A stretch of 64,000 nucleotides of DNA from Leguminivora glycinivorella (GCF_023078275.1 NC_062975.1:10577141-10641140); one strand, 5' to 3'. Counted from the first letter of the stretch, positions 38,301-47,645 are shown. Program-made: numbers and translations. The notes: generated from the letters alone by a model not told the origin.

Positions 38301-40772
38301 TTGTACACTCCGTTTTGCTGTGATAAGTATACAGCAAAAAGGAGTGTACAAGTTCCAAGGAGGGTTTGGGGTTGTAGACGACTCAAAGGACAATAGACGG
38401 AACAAATTTAGTTCCGTAGGTCCTTCCATCACCAGCACACCGTACCCTCGTTGAGCTCTGGCAGCTTTACTCACCGGCAGGAACACAACATTTGCGGTAA
38501 GTTAATTTTGCATTTTCTGGTAAATTATCCCCAATGCAGAATTGCTATATGTATATTATGCAAAGGTACGTCTATAAAAACCAAACGTAGAGGTAATTTT
38601 AGTGGATTGCATCAGAAATCTCGAGAAATTCTTGTAAAACTTCGTGGGCTACGCTATAAAACTCTTTGTAGGTAAGTACAATAACTATTATATTAGGAAT
38701 TTATTCTCAAAAGTGTTGACCAACTTAGTAGGTGACACTTACGATGTTGGCGAAGAACGAATCCTCCTTCATATCGGAAACTTTGAAGAAATACCGATGA
38801 AGAAGCTGGTCAGTGTTCAAATCGAACACCACTAGAGACGGGCCCGCAATCTGGTTACCGGCACCTGCAAATTGTAAAAGCATTTAGTAGAGCCAAAGGT
38901 TAGTCGTCTGTCATTAAATTGTAATTTTGGTAATAAGTGGCAGCTGTTTAGATGAGTGCCATATCAAACAAATACTTGTAAGTGTCAGTGCGTTTTCATA
39001 TTATTCGATCCGATATAGGATCTTGGAAGGATTTCAATGGAAACAAATTCAAGATGGCGCCTGTAATGTATGGGATGTCGGTCCGACATCCGATATCGGA
39101 TCGGATTATGTGAAAACGCACTAAGGCTAAAATGGTCTTAAGCAAAGTAGTAGTAGTAGTAGTAAACACTTTATTGTACAGAACAAATTACATGCACAGA
39201 GAATAATTATAACGGTTATGTACAAAGGCGAGCTTATCCCTTTAAGGGATCTCTTCCAGCTAAAGTCGTAGTAGCAAATGACAAATTTAGATATATTTTT
39301 TAAATATTGGATCGCAGTTATGATTGGTTGATTGCCTTCCCACCAGCGGTAAGTTACCTATACCAAGGGCGGCTCACTCCGTGATTCTATCGCCGCGCTA
39401 CAAGTACATTCTGGCGGCCGCGAGTTCGCGGCCTACTACGCGCGTTCTCACGGAATGCACGTTCGCACTTTCTATTGTTACTTTAAAGTTTTTTTAAGGT
39501 TCATATGCGATGTCCGCGTGTCGATGGCTAATAATACTTAGTTAAATAGACATCATGAATAAAATAAATACCATAGACATTCTTACACAGATCACTACTA
39601 ATTAAGTCCCACGAAAAGTTCAATAAGGCTTGTAATGTTGGAACTTGAACAAAAATATAAATACAGTATATATACCTAGAAAGTACCCAAGACTTGAATA
39701 TAATAGTATAACATTTTATATGAGTATTAATTCAATCAGCAACCCTATCGCCGGACGCCGCGCACGTGCGGCTCGTTTCTTTGTAAGAATTTTGTAGGTA
39801 TTTAAAAAGGCGGCATTTCGTAAACATCAAAGCAGTGAGCCTTCTGTACTTGTACCATTATATATTCTGTGCCTATACATAAAATCTACTTTAAAAAATC
39901 TCCCTCTCGCATGCGAGATTTATCGACGAATAAACGTTTCCCCGAATGCAATGTAATGCGGAGGCTTGGTAAAGTCAATGAAACTGAGACTTAATTACTG
40001 CTTATACTGTCTCATATTGATTAATATTCCTAATTATTACATCCATGACTCCTTTTAGACTAATTAGAGTAATTATTACTATAAGTAACAACAACGGCTT
40101 AATAATTAGGTATTAAGGTAAAACGACTCTTAATAGTACCAACAGAGAATAAAAAGCAAGGATGATAACGGAAAACATTTTCTTTTATAACGTTTGTAGT
40201 TCAATGATTCACATAAATGACCATGAAATAGGTAATCAAGAATCAATCAATACTATAAGTAAGTAGGTACTTATGACACTATTAATGTTTGCGTTATTGT
40301 TTACAACGGGGCCTATTAAAAAATTACGTAAATATGACTCACCAAAAATGTCAGCAAGTCCCGAATCCATAACCCACAGTCTGTCACAGGGGTCCACATA
40401 CACGCGGAACACGGAGATAATGGAACTGTTGGATGGGAGCTCCTTCGCATCGTCTGGGACCAAGTTGTCCTTCAGTGAAGGATATGGCTTTAGTATTTGG
40501 TCTTGAGCTCCATCTACATCCACATAATTCAGCGAGGAAGCTACTCCGTTCTTCCATCTTGGAACAGTGATAAAAAGCTTATTTTTCCATCTTGCTAAAC
40601 CAAGAATTAAATTATGTTCTTGTACAAATTGTCCAGATTTTATGGCATTTTCTCTGTCAGCAGGCGTGTCCCAGGCATAGTCTACTTGCTTCCAAGCGAA
40701 GCGAAGTTGCGGGGATGCTGCTTTACATATCGCGAGCACCGCAGCGGCTATTATAAAACTAATTGCCCGCAT
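20347..40772 (-). CDS. Yellow / major royal jelly protein family gene, 8 coding exons
   Basis: A secreted insect protein of the Yellow (dopachrome-conversion-like, MRJP) family, linked to cuticle pigmentation and development; the subfamily cannot be fixed here. Coding exons on the minus strand: 40772-40343, 38864-38743, 37462-37236, 35228-35114, 33714-33634, 21023-20913 and 20487-20347. These are the seven exons I can delimit; with the non-coding exon at 43367-43302 the gene has eight. All junctions are GT/AG and in phase, giving 408 residues, usual for the family. I chose the Met of MRAISFIIAAAVLAICKA because it gives a signal peptide and follows an acceptor by seven bases. Family landmarks in order: FAWKQVDYAWD, LGLARWKNKLFITVPRWKNGV, SLNYV, DPCDRLWVMDSG, GPSLVVFDL, FAYIPDLGAYGVVVYSL, TDGVFALALS, FHAFSSTKEF, DEGTLWLLTDKLP and NEVNFRIFS. 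The stop follows EAIAGTACQ. Introns reach 12.6 kb because of transposable elements. The reading frame is intact. Confidence 0.93.
20488..20912 (-). other. yellow intron, no element seen
   Basis: Short last intron, AT-rich. Nothing further recognised. Confidence 0.6.
21110..21215. repeat. decayed MITE family B fragment
   Basis: CAGTCTGGCTCTGTCACGCC and CCGATAGAGACAGC correspond to the centre of family B copies such as 10893-11064. Confidence 0.4.
22178..22440. repeat. two hairpin MITEs in inverted arrangement
   Basis: Two copies of the 16064-type hairpin (22187-22292 and 22326-22432) face each other, so the whole 260-base block is also a palindrome (AGGCAGACAATTATGGTCGC ... GCGACCATAATTGCCTGCCT). 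Hairpins inside a hairpin. Confidence 0.8.
23305..23425. repeat. hairpin element
   Basis: TTACATTGACCGATTTGGGAA and its near complement around a perfect centre CATTTAATGGGTATTTTTACCCATTAAATG. Confidence 0.6.
23560..23665 (+). repeat. LINE 3' tail
   Basis: GTTGACTGGTAGAGAAGGCC ... CCATTTGTACTTAGTG ... TGTGCAATAAAGAATAAATAAATAAATAAA is a familiar lepidopteran non-LTR retrotransposon 3' end with its own poly(A) signal. The upstream body is missing. Confidence 0.6.
24793..24937 (+). repeat. tRNA-derived SINE
   Basis: A box TGGCCTAGTGGTAA and B box GGGTTCGATTTCC, spaced as in a tRNA, followed by a short body and an (ATGT)n end. The would-be acceptor stem does not pair, so this is not a tRNA gene. 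Confidence 0.75.
24938..25035. repeat. dispersed repeat, also at 39155-39290
   Basis: ACACTTTATTGTACA ... GTACAAAGGCGATCTTATCC ... TAAGGGATCTC is shared by the two sites; probably a reversed LINE 3' end. Confidence 0.55.
25100..25500. repeat. 400-bp palindromic element
   Basis: Arms of about 165-190 bases mirror each other almost exactly, for example TCAGATTTCTTATCGTATTG and CAATACGATAAGAAATCTGA. The centre (25260-25335) reads GGTACCAGACCTG ... CAGGCTGGTACC. The two mirrored short open frames over it are a consequence of the palindrome. Confidence 0.85.
25711..25913. repeat. abundant lepidopteran dispersed repeat
   Basis: CCAGGATCCCATCATCAGAC ... GTGCCAATGGGACCATCTAG ... AATTGAGAACCTCCTCCTTT then GAAGTCGGTTAAAA is a pattern I recognise as a common lepidopteran genomic repeat; class not assigned. 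Confidence 0.5.
26210..26325. repeat. TTCACCCC phrase repeats
   Basis: CCCAATTCACCCCTCATCCG is followed by several imperfect copies of (ATTCACCCCTTTGCGACCCG). Similar phrases are at 24432-24475, suggesting one element split by the insertions between. Confidence 0.35.
26482..27412. repeat. 0.93-kb palindrome made of about 170-base units
   Basis: The outer arms TGTGATACTATACAGCACGA and TCGTGCTGTATAGTATCACA bracket two arms. Each arm consists of at least two tandem units carrying GGTCGTGC...GCACGACC, AATGTACTTTTTTGTACT and TTCGGAGTTTTGACATGGGG. The left arm reads one way and the right arm the other. It lies in the 12.6-kb yellow intron. No frame. Confidence 0.85.
27515..29200. mobile_element. 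1.7-kb TIR element with 5-bp duplication, superfamily unknown
   Basis: Ends ATATCGATGACCGTAGGCTC ... GAGCCTACGGTCATCGATAT are flanked by ACATT (27510-27514, 29201-29205). TIRs continue through AAAGGGCGTAAGGGACAAAAT, and GGCGTAACGTAC motifs recur inside. A family C repeat (28205-28640) is inserted within. No transposase frame. Confidence 0.75.
28205..28640. repeat. composite repeat family C, copy 2 (nested)
   Basis: TTTTTCACCACACCAACTG near 28206 and GTTGGTGTGGTGAAAAATTT near 28430 are inverted. CGCTACGCTCGCGGTTCAAT and ACTTTGCCCCCTTG follow. Nested in the 27515-29200 element. Confidence 0.65.
29206..29777. other. intron stretch with a 25-base tandem duplication
   Basis: ATTAGAAATATAATAACATT occurs twice in tandem at 29203-29255. 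The remainder to 29777 shows nothing else recognisable. Confidence 0.45.
29778..31703. repeat. 1.93-kb palindrome with two-unit arms
   Basis: AGTCATACTAGTTATG at the left pairs with CATAACAAGTATGACT at the right, and similarity continues inward for about 880 bases per arm, with a loop around 30665-30800. Each arm holds two diverged tandem units; compare GGAAGCCGAGCGTAGCGAGG (29898) with GGACGACGAGCGTAGCGAGG (30362), and TCCGATTTTGACAAAACGTA with its later copy. Mirrored open frames of about 60 residues occur on both arms. Lies in the largest yellow intron. Confidence 0.85.
32014..32114. repeat. GC-rich hairpin
   Basis: GTAGCGTCGGGCCAACTGTATG ... CATACAGTTGGCCCGACGCTAC, with a 39-base loop. 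Confidence 0.7.
32115..33167. other. yellow intron, no element recognised
   Basis: AT-rich intron sequence. I find no exon or repeat that I can name. Confidence 0.4.
33168..33560 (-). pseudogene. LINE (RTE-like) C-terminal relic
   Basis: The minus strand encodes MRMLRWMCGVTRLDRIRNEY, then RGSLRVAPVTEKVRG, LAWYGHVMRRDE and SPKKRWMECV, the recognisable C-terminal region of insect RTE-type reverse transcriptase proteins, about 90 residues open. The upstream part has stops, and the rest of the protein is absent. An ATG-rich tail near 33168 matches a LINE 3' end. Confidence 0.75.
33832..33937. repeat. hairpin element in yellow intron
   Basis: TTGATTTTTGTCGAGC ... GCTCGACAAAAAATCAA, with CTCGATAT / ATATCGAG inside. 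Confidence 0.6.
34158..34297. repeat. MITE (ends AGTGCGTTTTCAC), copy 1
   Basis: TAAGTGCGTTTTCACTTTAT ... AATGTGAAAACGCACTAA, with ATCGGATGT / ACATCCGAT inside. Second copy 38984-39124 in another intron of the same gene. Confidence 0.75.
34298..35113. other. yellow intron, AT-rich
   Basis: Nothing recognised beyond AT-rich intron sequence. Confidence 0.4.
35229..36462. other. yellow intron, AT-rich
   Basis: No exon or repeat recognised in this stretch. Confidence 0.4.
36463..36545. repeat. near-perfect 83-base hairpin
   Basis: TACAGTCAGCTGCAGAGAAA ... TTTCTCTGCAGCTGACTGTA, ends with TA; resembles the smallest Tc1/mariner-type foldbacks. Confidence 0.75.
36857..37013 (+). repeat. MITE family B copy in yellow intron
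   Basis: AGGGTGGCTAGCCGAATGGC to CATTCGGCTACTTGGCC. It abuts the duplicated exon fragment at 37056-37190. Confidence 0.75.
37056..37190 (-). pseudogene. decayed duplicate of the 3' half of a yellow exon
   Basis: GCGCGAATACTCCATCGGTC and GTACTAGTCAGCCAGGGGCTCG match the exon at 37236-37462 in the region encoding EPLAGQYKVGGIEFQWTDGV. The copy has an in-frame TAG at the position of the Q in GQYK, a two-base shift, and a GGCGTT expansion. It has no usable splice sites. It lies 46 bases downstream of the real exon in the same orientation, so it is a partial tandem duplication. Confidence 0.8.
38188..38355. repeat. SINE-like repeat plus hairpin
   Basis: ACGTCGGCGGCAAACAATCA matches 3254-3345. 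It is followed at 38299-38355 by the hairpin AACTTGTACACTCC ... GGAGTGTACAAGTT. Confidence 0.55.
38984..39124. repeat. MITE (ends AGTGCGTTTTCA), copy 2
   Basis: CAGTGCGTTTTCATATTATT ... ATTATGTGAAAACGCACTAA; same family as 34158-34297. Confidence 0.75.
39155..39290. repeat. dispersed repeat, also at 24938-25035
   Basis: (AGT)n then AAACACTTTATTGTACAGAA ... CAAAGGCGAGCTTATCCCTT ... GATCTCTTCCAGC. Confidence 0.55.
39365..39870. repeat. dispersed repeat family D, copy 2, interrupted
   Basis: Left part AGGGCGGCTCACTCC ... TCGCGGCC and right part GGCGGCATTTCGTAAACATC ... TATATATTCTGTGCC match 14152-14377 but are separated by about 280 bases of unrelated sequence. Confidence 0.5.
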
Positions 40773-41329
40773 ATTTCCTCTGTAACAAATCAGATGCAAT
40801 CGAGTTAAATAGTACTCGCAATTATAATACTTGTGGTTTATGTAAAGTAGCCAGCATAGGTATGAGTGGGTATCCTAACCGGTTTTGCTACAAAGGCTGC
40901 CAATTGACATCCAGGTTAACTAACCACTATTATCTGAGGTGTCAAATAGCAACCTTGTGTTTTGTTTATAGCGCGGTACCCATCAATACCATCCAGCTTC
41001 GCGATGTTGTAACTTGGTAATGACGGCATTGTGTAGCACCACGCCAACTCCATAATAAAGATGGCTGGCTCACGTTTTTGCGGATGGCTTGTGATCTTAT
41101 TATTGGGAAACGACAAGTTGGGTGGTTTTACAACAGCTAGTCTTCCTTATCGTGGCAGATCAGTCTAGTTATGTATTCGGATAGCTTGGGAACTGTGACG
41201 CGTTGCACAACCCCCCGTTGTTGACGGCTCGAGAACTTCTGGGGCACGCGTGATGGTGATTGATATTACTTCATTATTCACTTTATGCCTAACTATTACT
41301 AAACCATCGATTGGAGCCTTTATTTAATA

Positions 41330-41477
41330 CTAGTTTTTGCCGGCGACTTCGCTCGCGTTAGAGAGAATGTCACTCCCCGTCCCTTCAAGTTCAACAATTC
41401 ATCGCTCCGTTTTGCTGTGAAAGACGGACAAACAAACAGACACAAACACTTTTCCATTTATAATATTAGTATGGATA
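41330..41477. repeat. dispersed repeat, compact copy
   Basis: CTAGTTTTTGCCGGCGACTT ... GTGAAAGACGGACAAACAAA ... TTATAATATTAGTATGGAT; same family as 9822-10150. Confidence 0.65.
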
Positions 41478-43301
41478 ATTACTAGAAAAAATTACAATCA
41501 TGTCCCTGCTTTGCCTAAAGGTAGATTCTGTTTTAAGCCATTAAGACCGCCTTTTCTAGAAGCACTGTAGAAGTAAGGTTTTATTTTATAGAAATAAGGT
41601 TTTTAGCCGGGGACTGCAATTATGGATAATTGGAACATTGGCATTAATTCTTATTTCGTTATTACTCATTTTTGATACACACTTTTAACACTTTAACCAA
41701 AGGAACGAAGCAAAATACGGACGATAACAAAATCAATATTAATCAGCAAAATTTACGGCAAGTGCATACCTAATGAGAATGTAATGGCTTATTAGTACAT
41801 GTGCACATTAAACTCGTTAATTTAATAGGCATTTTTAAATGACTCATTTATTTCATAAACATTCAAAGTTACTACCTAATTTACCCATTTGATAATTAAA
41901 AGCTGTTTTGTCCTAGTATTTAAATTAAGTAGTAGTGCTTAGGTACTAAAGTACTTACTTATGTTTGTACCCAAAACCGTACACTTACGTAGTGTGTTTT
42001 CCCACTAAACTGTGACATAGCGGTGTTTCCTACGCGCAAAATGAATGCTTATTAAATGGCCTTTCAAGGAAGAAGCGAGTTGAGTAACGACTATTTCCCG
42101 ACACTACCATACCTACCAAATTTGTGTGATTATCTACACCAAAATATGACAATTTTTGGCTGGGGTTTTTAGAGCCATGTCCACTTAGCGATATTAAATT
42201 TGTGCAAGTTTCATTGTCAGTTGATCATGTCACTGGAGATTAATTTAATATGCCTTAATGTCATAATAGTCATTAATCATTATATTACACGATTAAAAAT
42301 CACGATTAGAGCCGAAAGCTCACACATCTATTCCAGTAGACTTCCAGTCCTGTGATCTAATCCGTCACTGGATTGTCTGGAATGGAACTCTGGATTGATG
42401 TGAAATTCAGGCTATATCACATCAATGTTTTCGTAATTTAAACGTAAACAAGTATACAATGTATTTCATAAAACAGCAAAATTTACAGAGTAAATAGGTA
42501 ACAAATCTCATTTCATTCCTAAATCATGACAACACCATACAAAACAATGATTCAGCTACACTGGGCACACACTGAAACGCATTAATGCGTTTTGTTCCGG
42601 TCATAATAACTGCACCAAAGAATTACACACTGTTATATACCAGAGTACCTTCATCATTGGATATCCGCATCATCACTATCATTGATCATATATATGACTC
42701 CGATTTTATTCGCACCTTATCTTAAACTAACATATTAGTAGTCATTATTCAAACCCTTAATAATCATATAGTTAGGAACTTTTAAGTAGGTAAGTACAAA
42801 AGGGAAGAATCTCTACCAGTTAACCTTTAAAAGTGATATATCAGTGACAAAATATAAATAGCCCTTGTGATTATAAATGTGCCGCTTAACTTCAAAACTG
42901 GGTAAATCCATACTGCTAGAACTTTGATTAACTTTCAGATCATATTATATTTTTTACACATTCAACCTTAAAGCAGAACGGATTTACCCTGGTTTGAAAT
43001 TAAGCGACACAAATGCTAATCGAAAGAACCTTAACTTGAAGCGTAGACTCTTTAGTAACAGAATACAACAAATAATACAGACATACATACATACTCACAT
43101 TAGTATTCCCAGACGAGGTAGGCAGAGTACTTCAAGCTGCTCAAGCTTTCGTACCACTGCACTAGGCTTAAGAAAATGGAATGTGATGGGTTGGCAAGTC
43201 GCCAGCCTATCGCCCACACCATAATATGTGATAACTAATATTATTACCTAATCTTGATGGATATTTTATATTACTGTTTATGTTATTGTCATTAAACTTA
43301 C
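41478..43301. other. first yellow intron, AT-rich
   Basis: No exon or element that I can name. Confidence 0.4.
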
Positions 43302-43399
43302 ATGTGAGTGCAGTAAGGTTGCGAGCGGGGTCAGGCCGACCGGTTCAGCGCGCCGCGAGCACAGACTAAACAGTTCGAGGTCTCGCCAACCTTTATATA
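43302..43399 (-). promoter_or_regulatory. yellow-gene promoter and non-coding first exon
   Basis: On the minus strand TATATAAA (43399-43392) lies about 32 bases before the initiator-like TTAGTC. I place the start near 43367. A GC-rich leader of about 66 bases ends at 43302, at a consensus donor GTAAGT. The acceptor TTTGTTACAG at 40780 precedes the exon with the start codon. The first intron would be 2.5 kb. Based on motif order and spacing only. Confidence 0.6.
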
Positions 43400-43479
43400 T
43401 TGGCTGTAACTTCACCGTTCAATACGCTGCATGGCTATATTTGAGGTGTTTAATTTTGACAAAGTCTGTCAGTGAAATA

Positions 43480-43885
43480 ACTTGATTAGGAGGATCAATG
43501 CGCCGTTAGATTCCCGTGCGTAATACACCAATTGTCTAGCCGGTATAGTAATTAAAAGGTTTCAGAGAAGTGTACGTACATGTTTTGTTTATTGCAAAAA
43601 CTTTGGAATAGGTAATAATTAAAAACTGGTGTTTTTAATTATTACCTATTCCAAAGTTTAATACTTGGTAGTATTAAAATCTAAACATTAAATAACTGGT
43701 CTATTTGGGCAGCGAACAATAAGTATCTTGATTAAAAGGAATCAGTGCGCCGTTGTATTCCCGTACGTGTTTACAAATTATCTGGCTGGTAATGGCCTAG
43801 TACTAGTACTTATTAAAAACAGTTTAAATGTACGTGATAAGTGTACATGTTTTGTTTATTGGTAAAAACTTCGGCCCAATAATTG
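43480..43885. repeat. diverged tandem duplication with a central hairpin
   Basis: CTTGATTAGGAGGATCAATGCGCCGTTAGATTCCCGTGCG (43482) and CTTGATTAAAAGGAATCAGTGCGCCGTTGTATTCCCGTACG (43728) begin two copies. Each copy also ends GTACATGTTTTGTTTATTG. Between them is the hairpin TTGGAATAGGTAATAATTAAAA ... TTTTAATTATTACCTATTCCAA (43603-43656). Confidence 0.6.
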
Positions 43886-43960
43886 ACCAAAGCGACAACG
43901 TAGGTAGGTTTGCGGCTTTGATATGATTTACATTTTGTATGTCCGGATGTACTCCTCTAC

Positions 43961-44381
43961 AGGGTGGCTAGCCGAATGGCACAATCGCTCACGAAACGCT
44001 CACGAAACGAAGCGCTAGTAGATATCTATCTCTATCGCGCTTGCGTATTGGCGCGACAGAGCCAGCGGCGTATCGCTTTCGTTTGGCGTCGGAGAAATGC
44101 CATTCGGCTACGGGGCCAGGGTGGCTAGCCGAATGGCACAATCGCTCACGAAACGCTCACGAAACGAAGCGCTAGTAGATATCTATCTCTATCGCGCTTG
44201 CGTATTGGCGCGACAGAGCCAGCGGCGTATCGCTTTCGTTTGGCGTCGGAGAAATGCCATTCGGCTACGGGGCCTGGCCCCGCCAATACGCCTCTGTCGC
44301 GCCAATACGCAAGCGCGATAGAGATAGATATCTACTAGCGCTTCGTTTCGTGAGCGATTGTGCCATTCGGCTAGCCACCCA
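43961..44381. repeat. cluster of three MITE family B copies
   Basis: Two head-to-tail copies (43961-44118 and 44118-44275) are followed by an inverted, internally deleted copy (44275-44381). The cluster interrupts the repeat that also occurs at 15615-15945. Confidence 0.8.
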
Positions 44382-44750
44382 GACTCTATGATAGAACATT
44401 TTTGTCGATCTAGTTATTGAGAAATTTTCAAAATGTGGAAGTTGCCATAAAATGCTTAAAAGCCAATAGCTTCTAAGGCGCTTAAAACCATCGTGACTTG
44501 ATTGTGGTAAATGTCTTGAAGAAGTGTTTTTTCATTAAATAGGTTTTCTAAGGATATCGCAAAGGACTCTAGGACCTAGTAATAGTTATCTGTTCTACAA
44601 AAGGGGCGAAGTTGTTAAATTCATATCAAAGGAAAATTTCCTGCAATTATGAGAAAAGTGGAACTCTCAGGATCCAAAATAATCCATTTCTCGGAACGCT
44701 TACTTTAATCTACCAATAAGAGCTTTTAGAAAATAAACTATTCTTATTCT

Positions 44751-44882
44751 TAGGGCCAGTTGCATCAACCACATTTGACAGACACATCATCGTCACGCAG
44801 CAGACGTCTATGGAACTTCCCTTACAATAAAATTTAACGAACGCTTTAACGGTGACAGAGGGTTTGATGCAACCGGTCCTTA
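44751..44882. repeat. MITE (ends AGGGCCAGTTGCATCAA)
   Basis: TTAGGGCCAGTTGCATCAAC ... TTGATGCAACCGGTCCTTAA; same family as 5209-5342. Confidence 0.7.
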
Positions 44883-45316
44883 ATCTAATTTGTCTGCCTA
44901 AAAGGACTTCAAAATTAAATCATTCCTAACTTAGTAGGAAAATGCCATTGGGAAAAATCTGATTTTTTATGTAACATGACGGTGTAATAACGATTCAGAT
45001 AATTTGCCATGTGATTACAGTCACATTTATACGAAGCTCACAATGAATTGGATGCGGTAATTCAAGGCCGGCCCGTGACGGACGTATCCGCCACCTATTC
45101 ATTCATTCGATTAGTGACTGACGAATAGTTTTCAATTAAATATGGGGTTGAGTAATTCCTAAACCGATCACATGGATACTTTTGCAGCGCATATGCATTC
45201 AGTTGCGATGTACTAGCAGTACATAGACGAGTATATATACTACTGGGACAGGCGAAAACAGGGGCGGAACCAGCTGTGTAGTCAAAGGGGGAGGGGAGGA
45301 GGAGGGTAGTCAAATC

Positions 45317-46243
45317 CTAGTTTTTAGGGTTCCGTACCTCAAAGAGGAAAAACGGAACCCTTATAGGATCACTCGCGTGTCTGTCTGTCCCTCTGTCACA
45401 GCCGATTTCTCCGAAACTACTGGACCGATTTACTTGAAATTTGGCACACGTATGTAAACCTGTGGCCCAAAGATGGACATGTAATTTAATTAAATGAAAT
45501 TTAATCACAGGGGTCACTTTTGGGGGGTAAAATTGAAAATTAAAAATCAAAGTTATTAAAACTATATTGTGTTACATATCAAATGAAAGAGCATTTTATC
45601 AGCATCTGAAATATATTTTTTTTATATTTTTTGTTTTGGTAATTTAGAAGTAATTTAAGAAAATAAGCAAAAAATGACCATTCCCCCCTTATCTCCGATA
45701 CTACTTAGCGTAAAATTTTCAAAAAAATACACGAGATAGCCCTCTCCCTGTAGATTACAGGAAAACCTATTAGAATTCTACAGTCAAGCGTAAGTCGGAC
45801 TTAAGAGAAAAAAACTCAGATTACGAATTTCACTCACTGCCGCTGCAAGTAGTTACTAAACGTCTTAAAATTGTGTAAGCGAGTTGGACAGGTATAAAGA
45901 AATTCATTTCTGTCTTTTTCCTTTTAGAACTTGTTCAAATTTTTTTTCATTTGTACAAAATGACTTAAGTTCCTACTAAAAAGGAGGCGCTTAAGACTGT
46001 TTATAAATTGACTGAGCAAAATTTTATTCAAATCGGTCCAAAAAAAGGTGTCTGTTGACGAAAACATAGAATTTGTGCCACCGAAAGCCCAAATCTGAAG
46101 TCCATTTTGCTCTATCTCTTATCGTTTCCGAGATATATACGTAAAGTCTTGAAAGTGCGAAACGTTAACTTTGCCATCATAGTCGTTCAGGCGCTCATGA
46201 GTTCTTTGTATGGAAAAGTCGAAAACCGACTCGCACTTGACCA
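45317..46243. repeat. abundant lepidopteran repeat (AGGGTTCCGTACCTC)
   Basis: Starts TTTTTAGGGTTCCGTACCTCAAAG with an inner complement ACGGAACCCTTATAGGATCA and reaches ACCGACTCGCACTTGACCAA. A second 3' end, GAGTCCGACTCGCACTTGGCC, is at 48440-48496. I recognise the ends as a very common lepidopteran repeat; no frame. Confidence 0.6.
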
Positions 46244-46540
46244 ATGTTCATAGAACGTTGTGGTTTTTTTTATTAGCAAAAATGACTTAAGCGCCTTCGG
46301 AAGTGCAGGTGCTTAAGACCGTTTGTAAGTTAAAGTTAGCTGTGATGGCTCAACGAAGAACGAAGATTTCAATATCCTACTTATACATATTTCATTAATT
46401 TAACTATACAGTTTTTATTACTCAAGCCAAGCGTTACGTTAGCTATTGCTATTGAAAGGAAAACTTGTGTATAAAGCTTGAAACAAATTATGGAACGCGT
46501 CTGACGGACGCGGCTGACGACCGCGACTGATAAGCCGATG

Positions 46541-46676
46541 GCTTGCGTGGGCGACGGTCGCGCGATGGTCGCGCGACGGCGATGCGACGCATACGAAATC
46601 AAACCTTATCGATATGGAAGTAGACGATGCGATGAGACGTGAAGGCGACGGTCGCGCGACCGTCGCCCACGCAAGA
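46541..46676. repeat. GC-rich MITE
   Basis: CTTGCGTGGGCGACGGTCGC ... GCGACCGTCGCCCACGCAAG, 136 bases. Confidence 0.7.
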
Positions 46677-46699
46677 CACGGCGTAAGTGTGCACAGTCT

Positions 46700-46916
46700 T
46701 AAAACATTCAGCGCCTCAGATTGCGGTAGATAAAGAAATTGAAGGACGATACACAGGCGGGCGGAGACACCGCGCGCCGCTGCGGGCGGGGCGGGAGGGA
46801 GGAGGGGTGTCGATGGACGATGTCACGCGGGATTCGCCGCGCGAACTCATCATTCGCGCGGTCGGCTCCCTTCGCTGCCTGCACACGTTCGCTGCTCTCG
46901 TACGATTTGATATTAT
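46700..46916. other. CpG-rich block, partly duplicated at 47330-47410
   Basis: A GC-rich stretch with many CpG. Its right part (CATTCGCGCGGTCGGCTC ... GTACGATTTGATATTATACAG) is repeated in diverged form after the palindromic element at 47345-47410. Could be an old promoter-like segment; no gene attached. Confidence 0.35.
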
Positions 46917-47306
46917 ACAGGGTGCCCGGTAATTAATGGACAACCTTTTAATCACCAATAGGGCACCTTATACTGGTCCAGAAAATCTATGGGATATGGG
47001 TTAAATTGTGGTGTAGGCGAGAGGCTGGCAACCTGTCACTGCAATGCCATAGTTTCGTTTTCTTTTAACCCCTTATTTGCCAAGAGTGGCACCTTATATT
47101 GGTCCAGAAAATCGACTTTAAGGTTTAGTAAAAGTCACCTGGTTTTCGAGATTTTCACAATTTTTAAAATTTTAATACCTACTACCTAAAATTTAAAAAA
47201 GTGTGAAAATCTCGAAAACCAGGCGACTTTTACTAAACCTTAATGTCGATTTTCTGTAAGGTGCCCTCTTGGTGGTTAAAAGGTTGTCAATTAATTACCG
47301 GGCAGG
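46917..47306. repeat. palindromic MITE (ends ACAGGGTGCCCGGTAATTAA)
   Basis: Ends ACAGGGTGCCCGGTAATTAA ... TTAATTACCGGGCA are mirrored, with a central hairpin CCTGGTTTTCGAGATTTTCAC ... GTGAAAATCTCGAAAACCAGG. Confidence 0.75.
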
Positions 47307-47500
47307 TGCACCCGATATATTTGTCAAGCAATTTCTGACGTAAGAAAGCGCGACTCATTCGCGCAGTCGGCTCACGTCTCTCGTTGTCGTACAATCTGAC
47401 ATTATTCAGCTACCTTTTATCGCTTGGCTTTAGTTCGCATATACAAGAGTACCTATAGGTACTACAAGGTCCAAGGCAAAATACAACAATAGATAATGTA

Positions 47501-47645
47501 TTTACTAAATAATATTTTTAAATTTAAAAGTGGAAAATGTCTGCCTTGGGTGAGAATTGAACTCACGGCCACTGAATCGATACTCCAGCGCAGACGTTTC
47601 TGCTAATCAGTAGTTAAAATTTAAATAATATTTATTTAGTAATTT
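47501..47645 (-). repeat. tRNA-like SINE fragment with mirrored flanks
   Basis: On the minus strand the segment reads CGTCTGCGCTGGAG ... GTGAGTTCAATTCTCACCC, a degenerate tRNA T-arm/B box. The flanks TTTACTAAATAATATTTTTAAAT ... TTTAAATAATATTTATTTAGTAA are inverted. Confidence 0.45.

Noticed and set aside
46716..46958. Overlapping open frames on both strands in the CpG-rich block
   Set aside because: High GC removes stop codons by chance; composition is low-complexity and no domain is visible.
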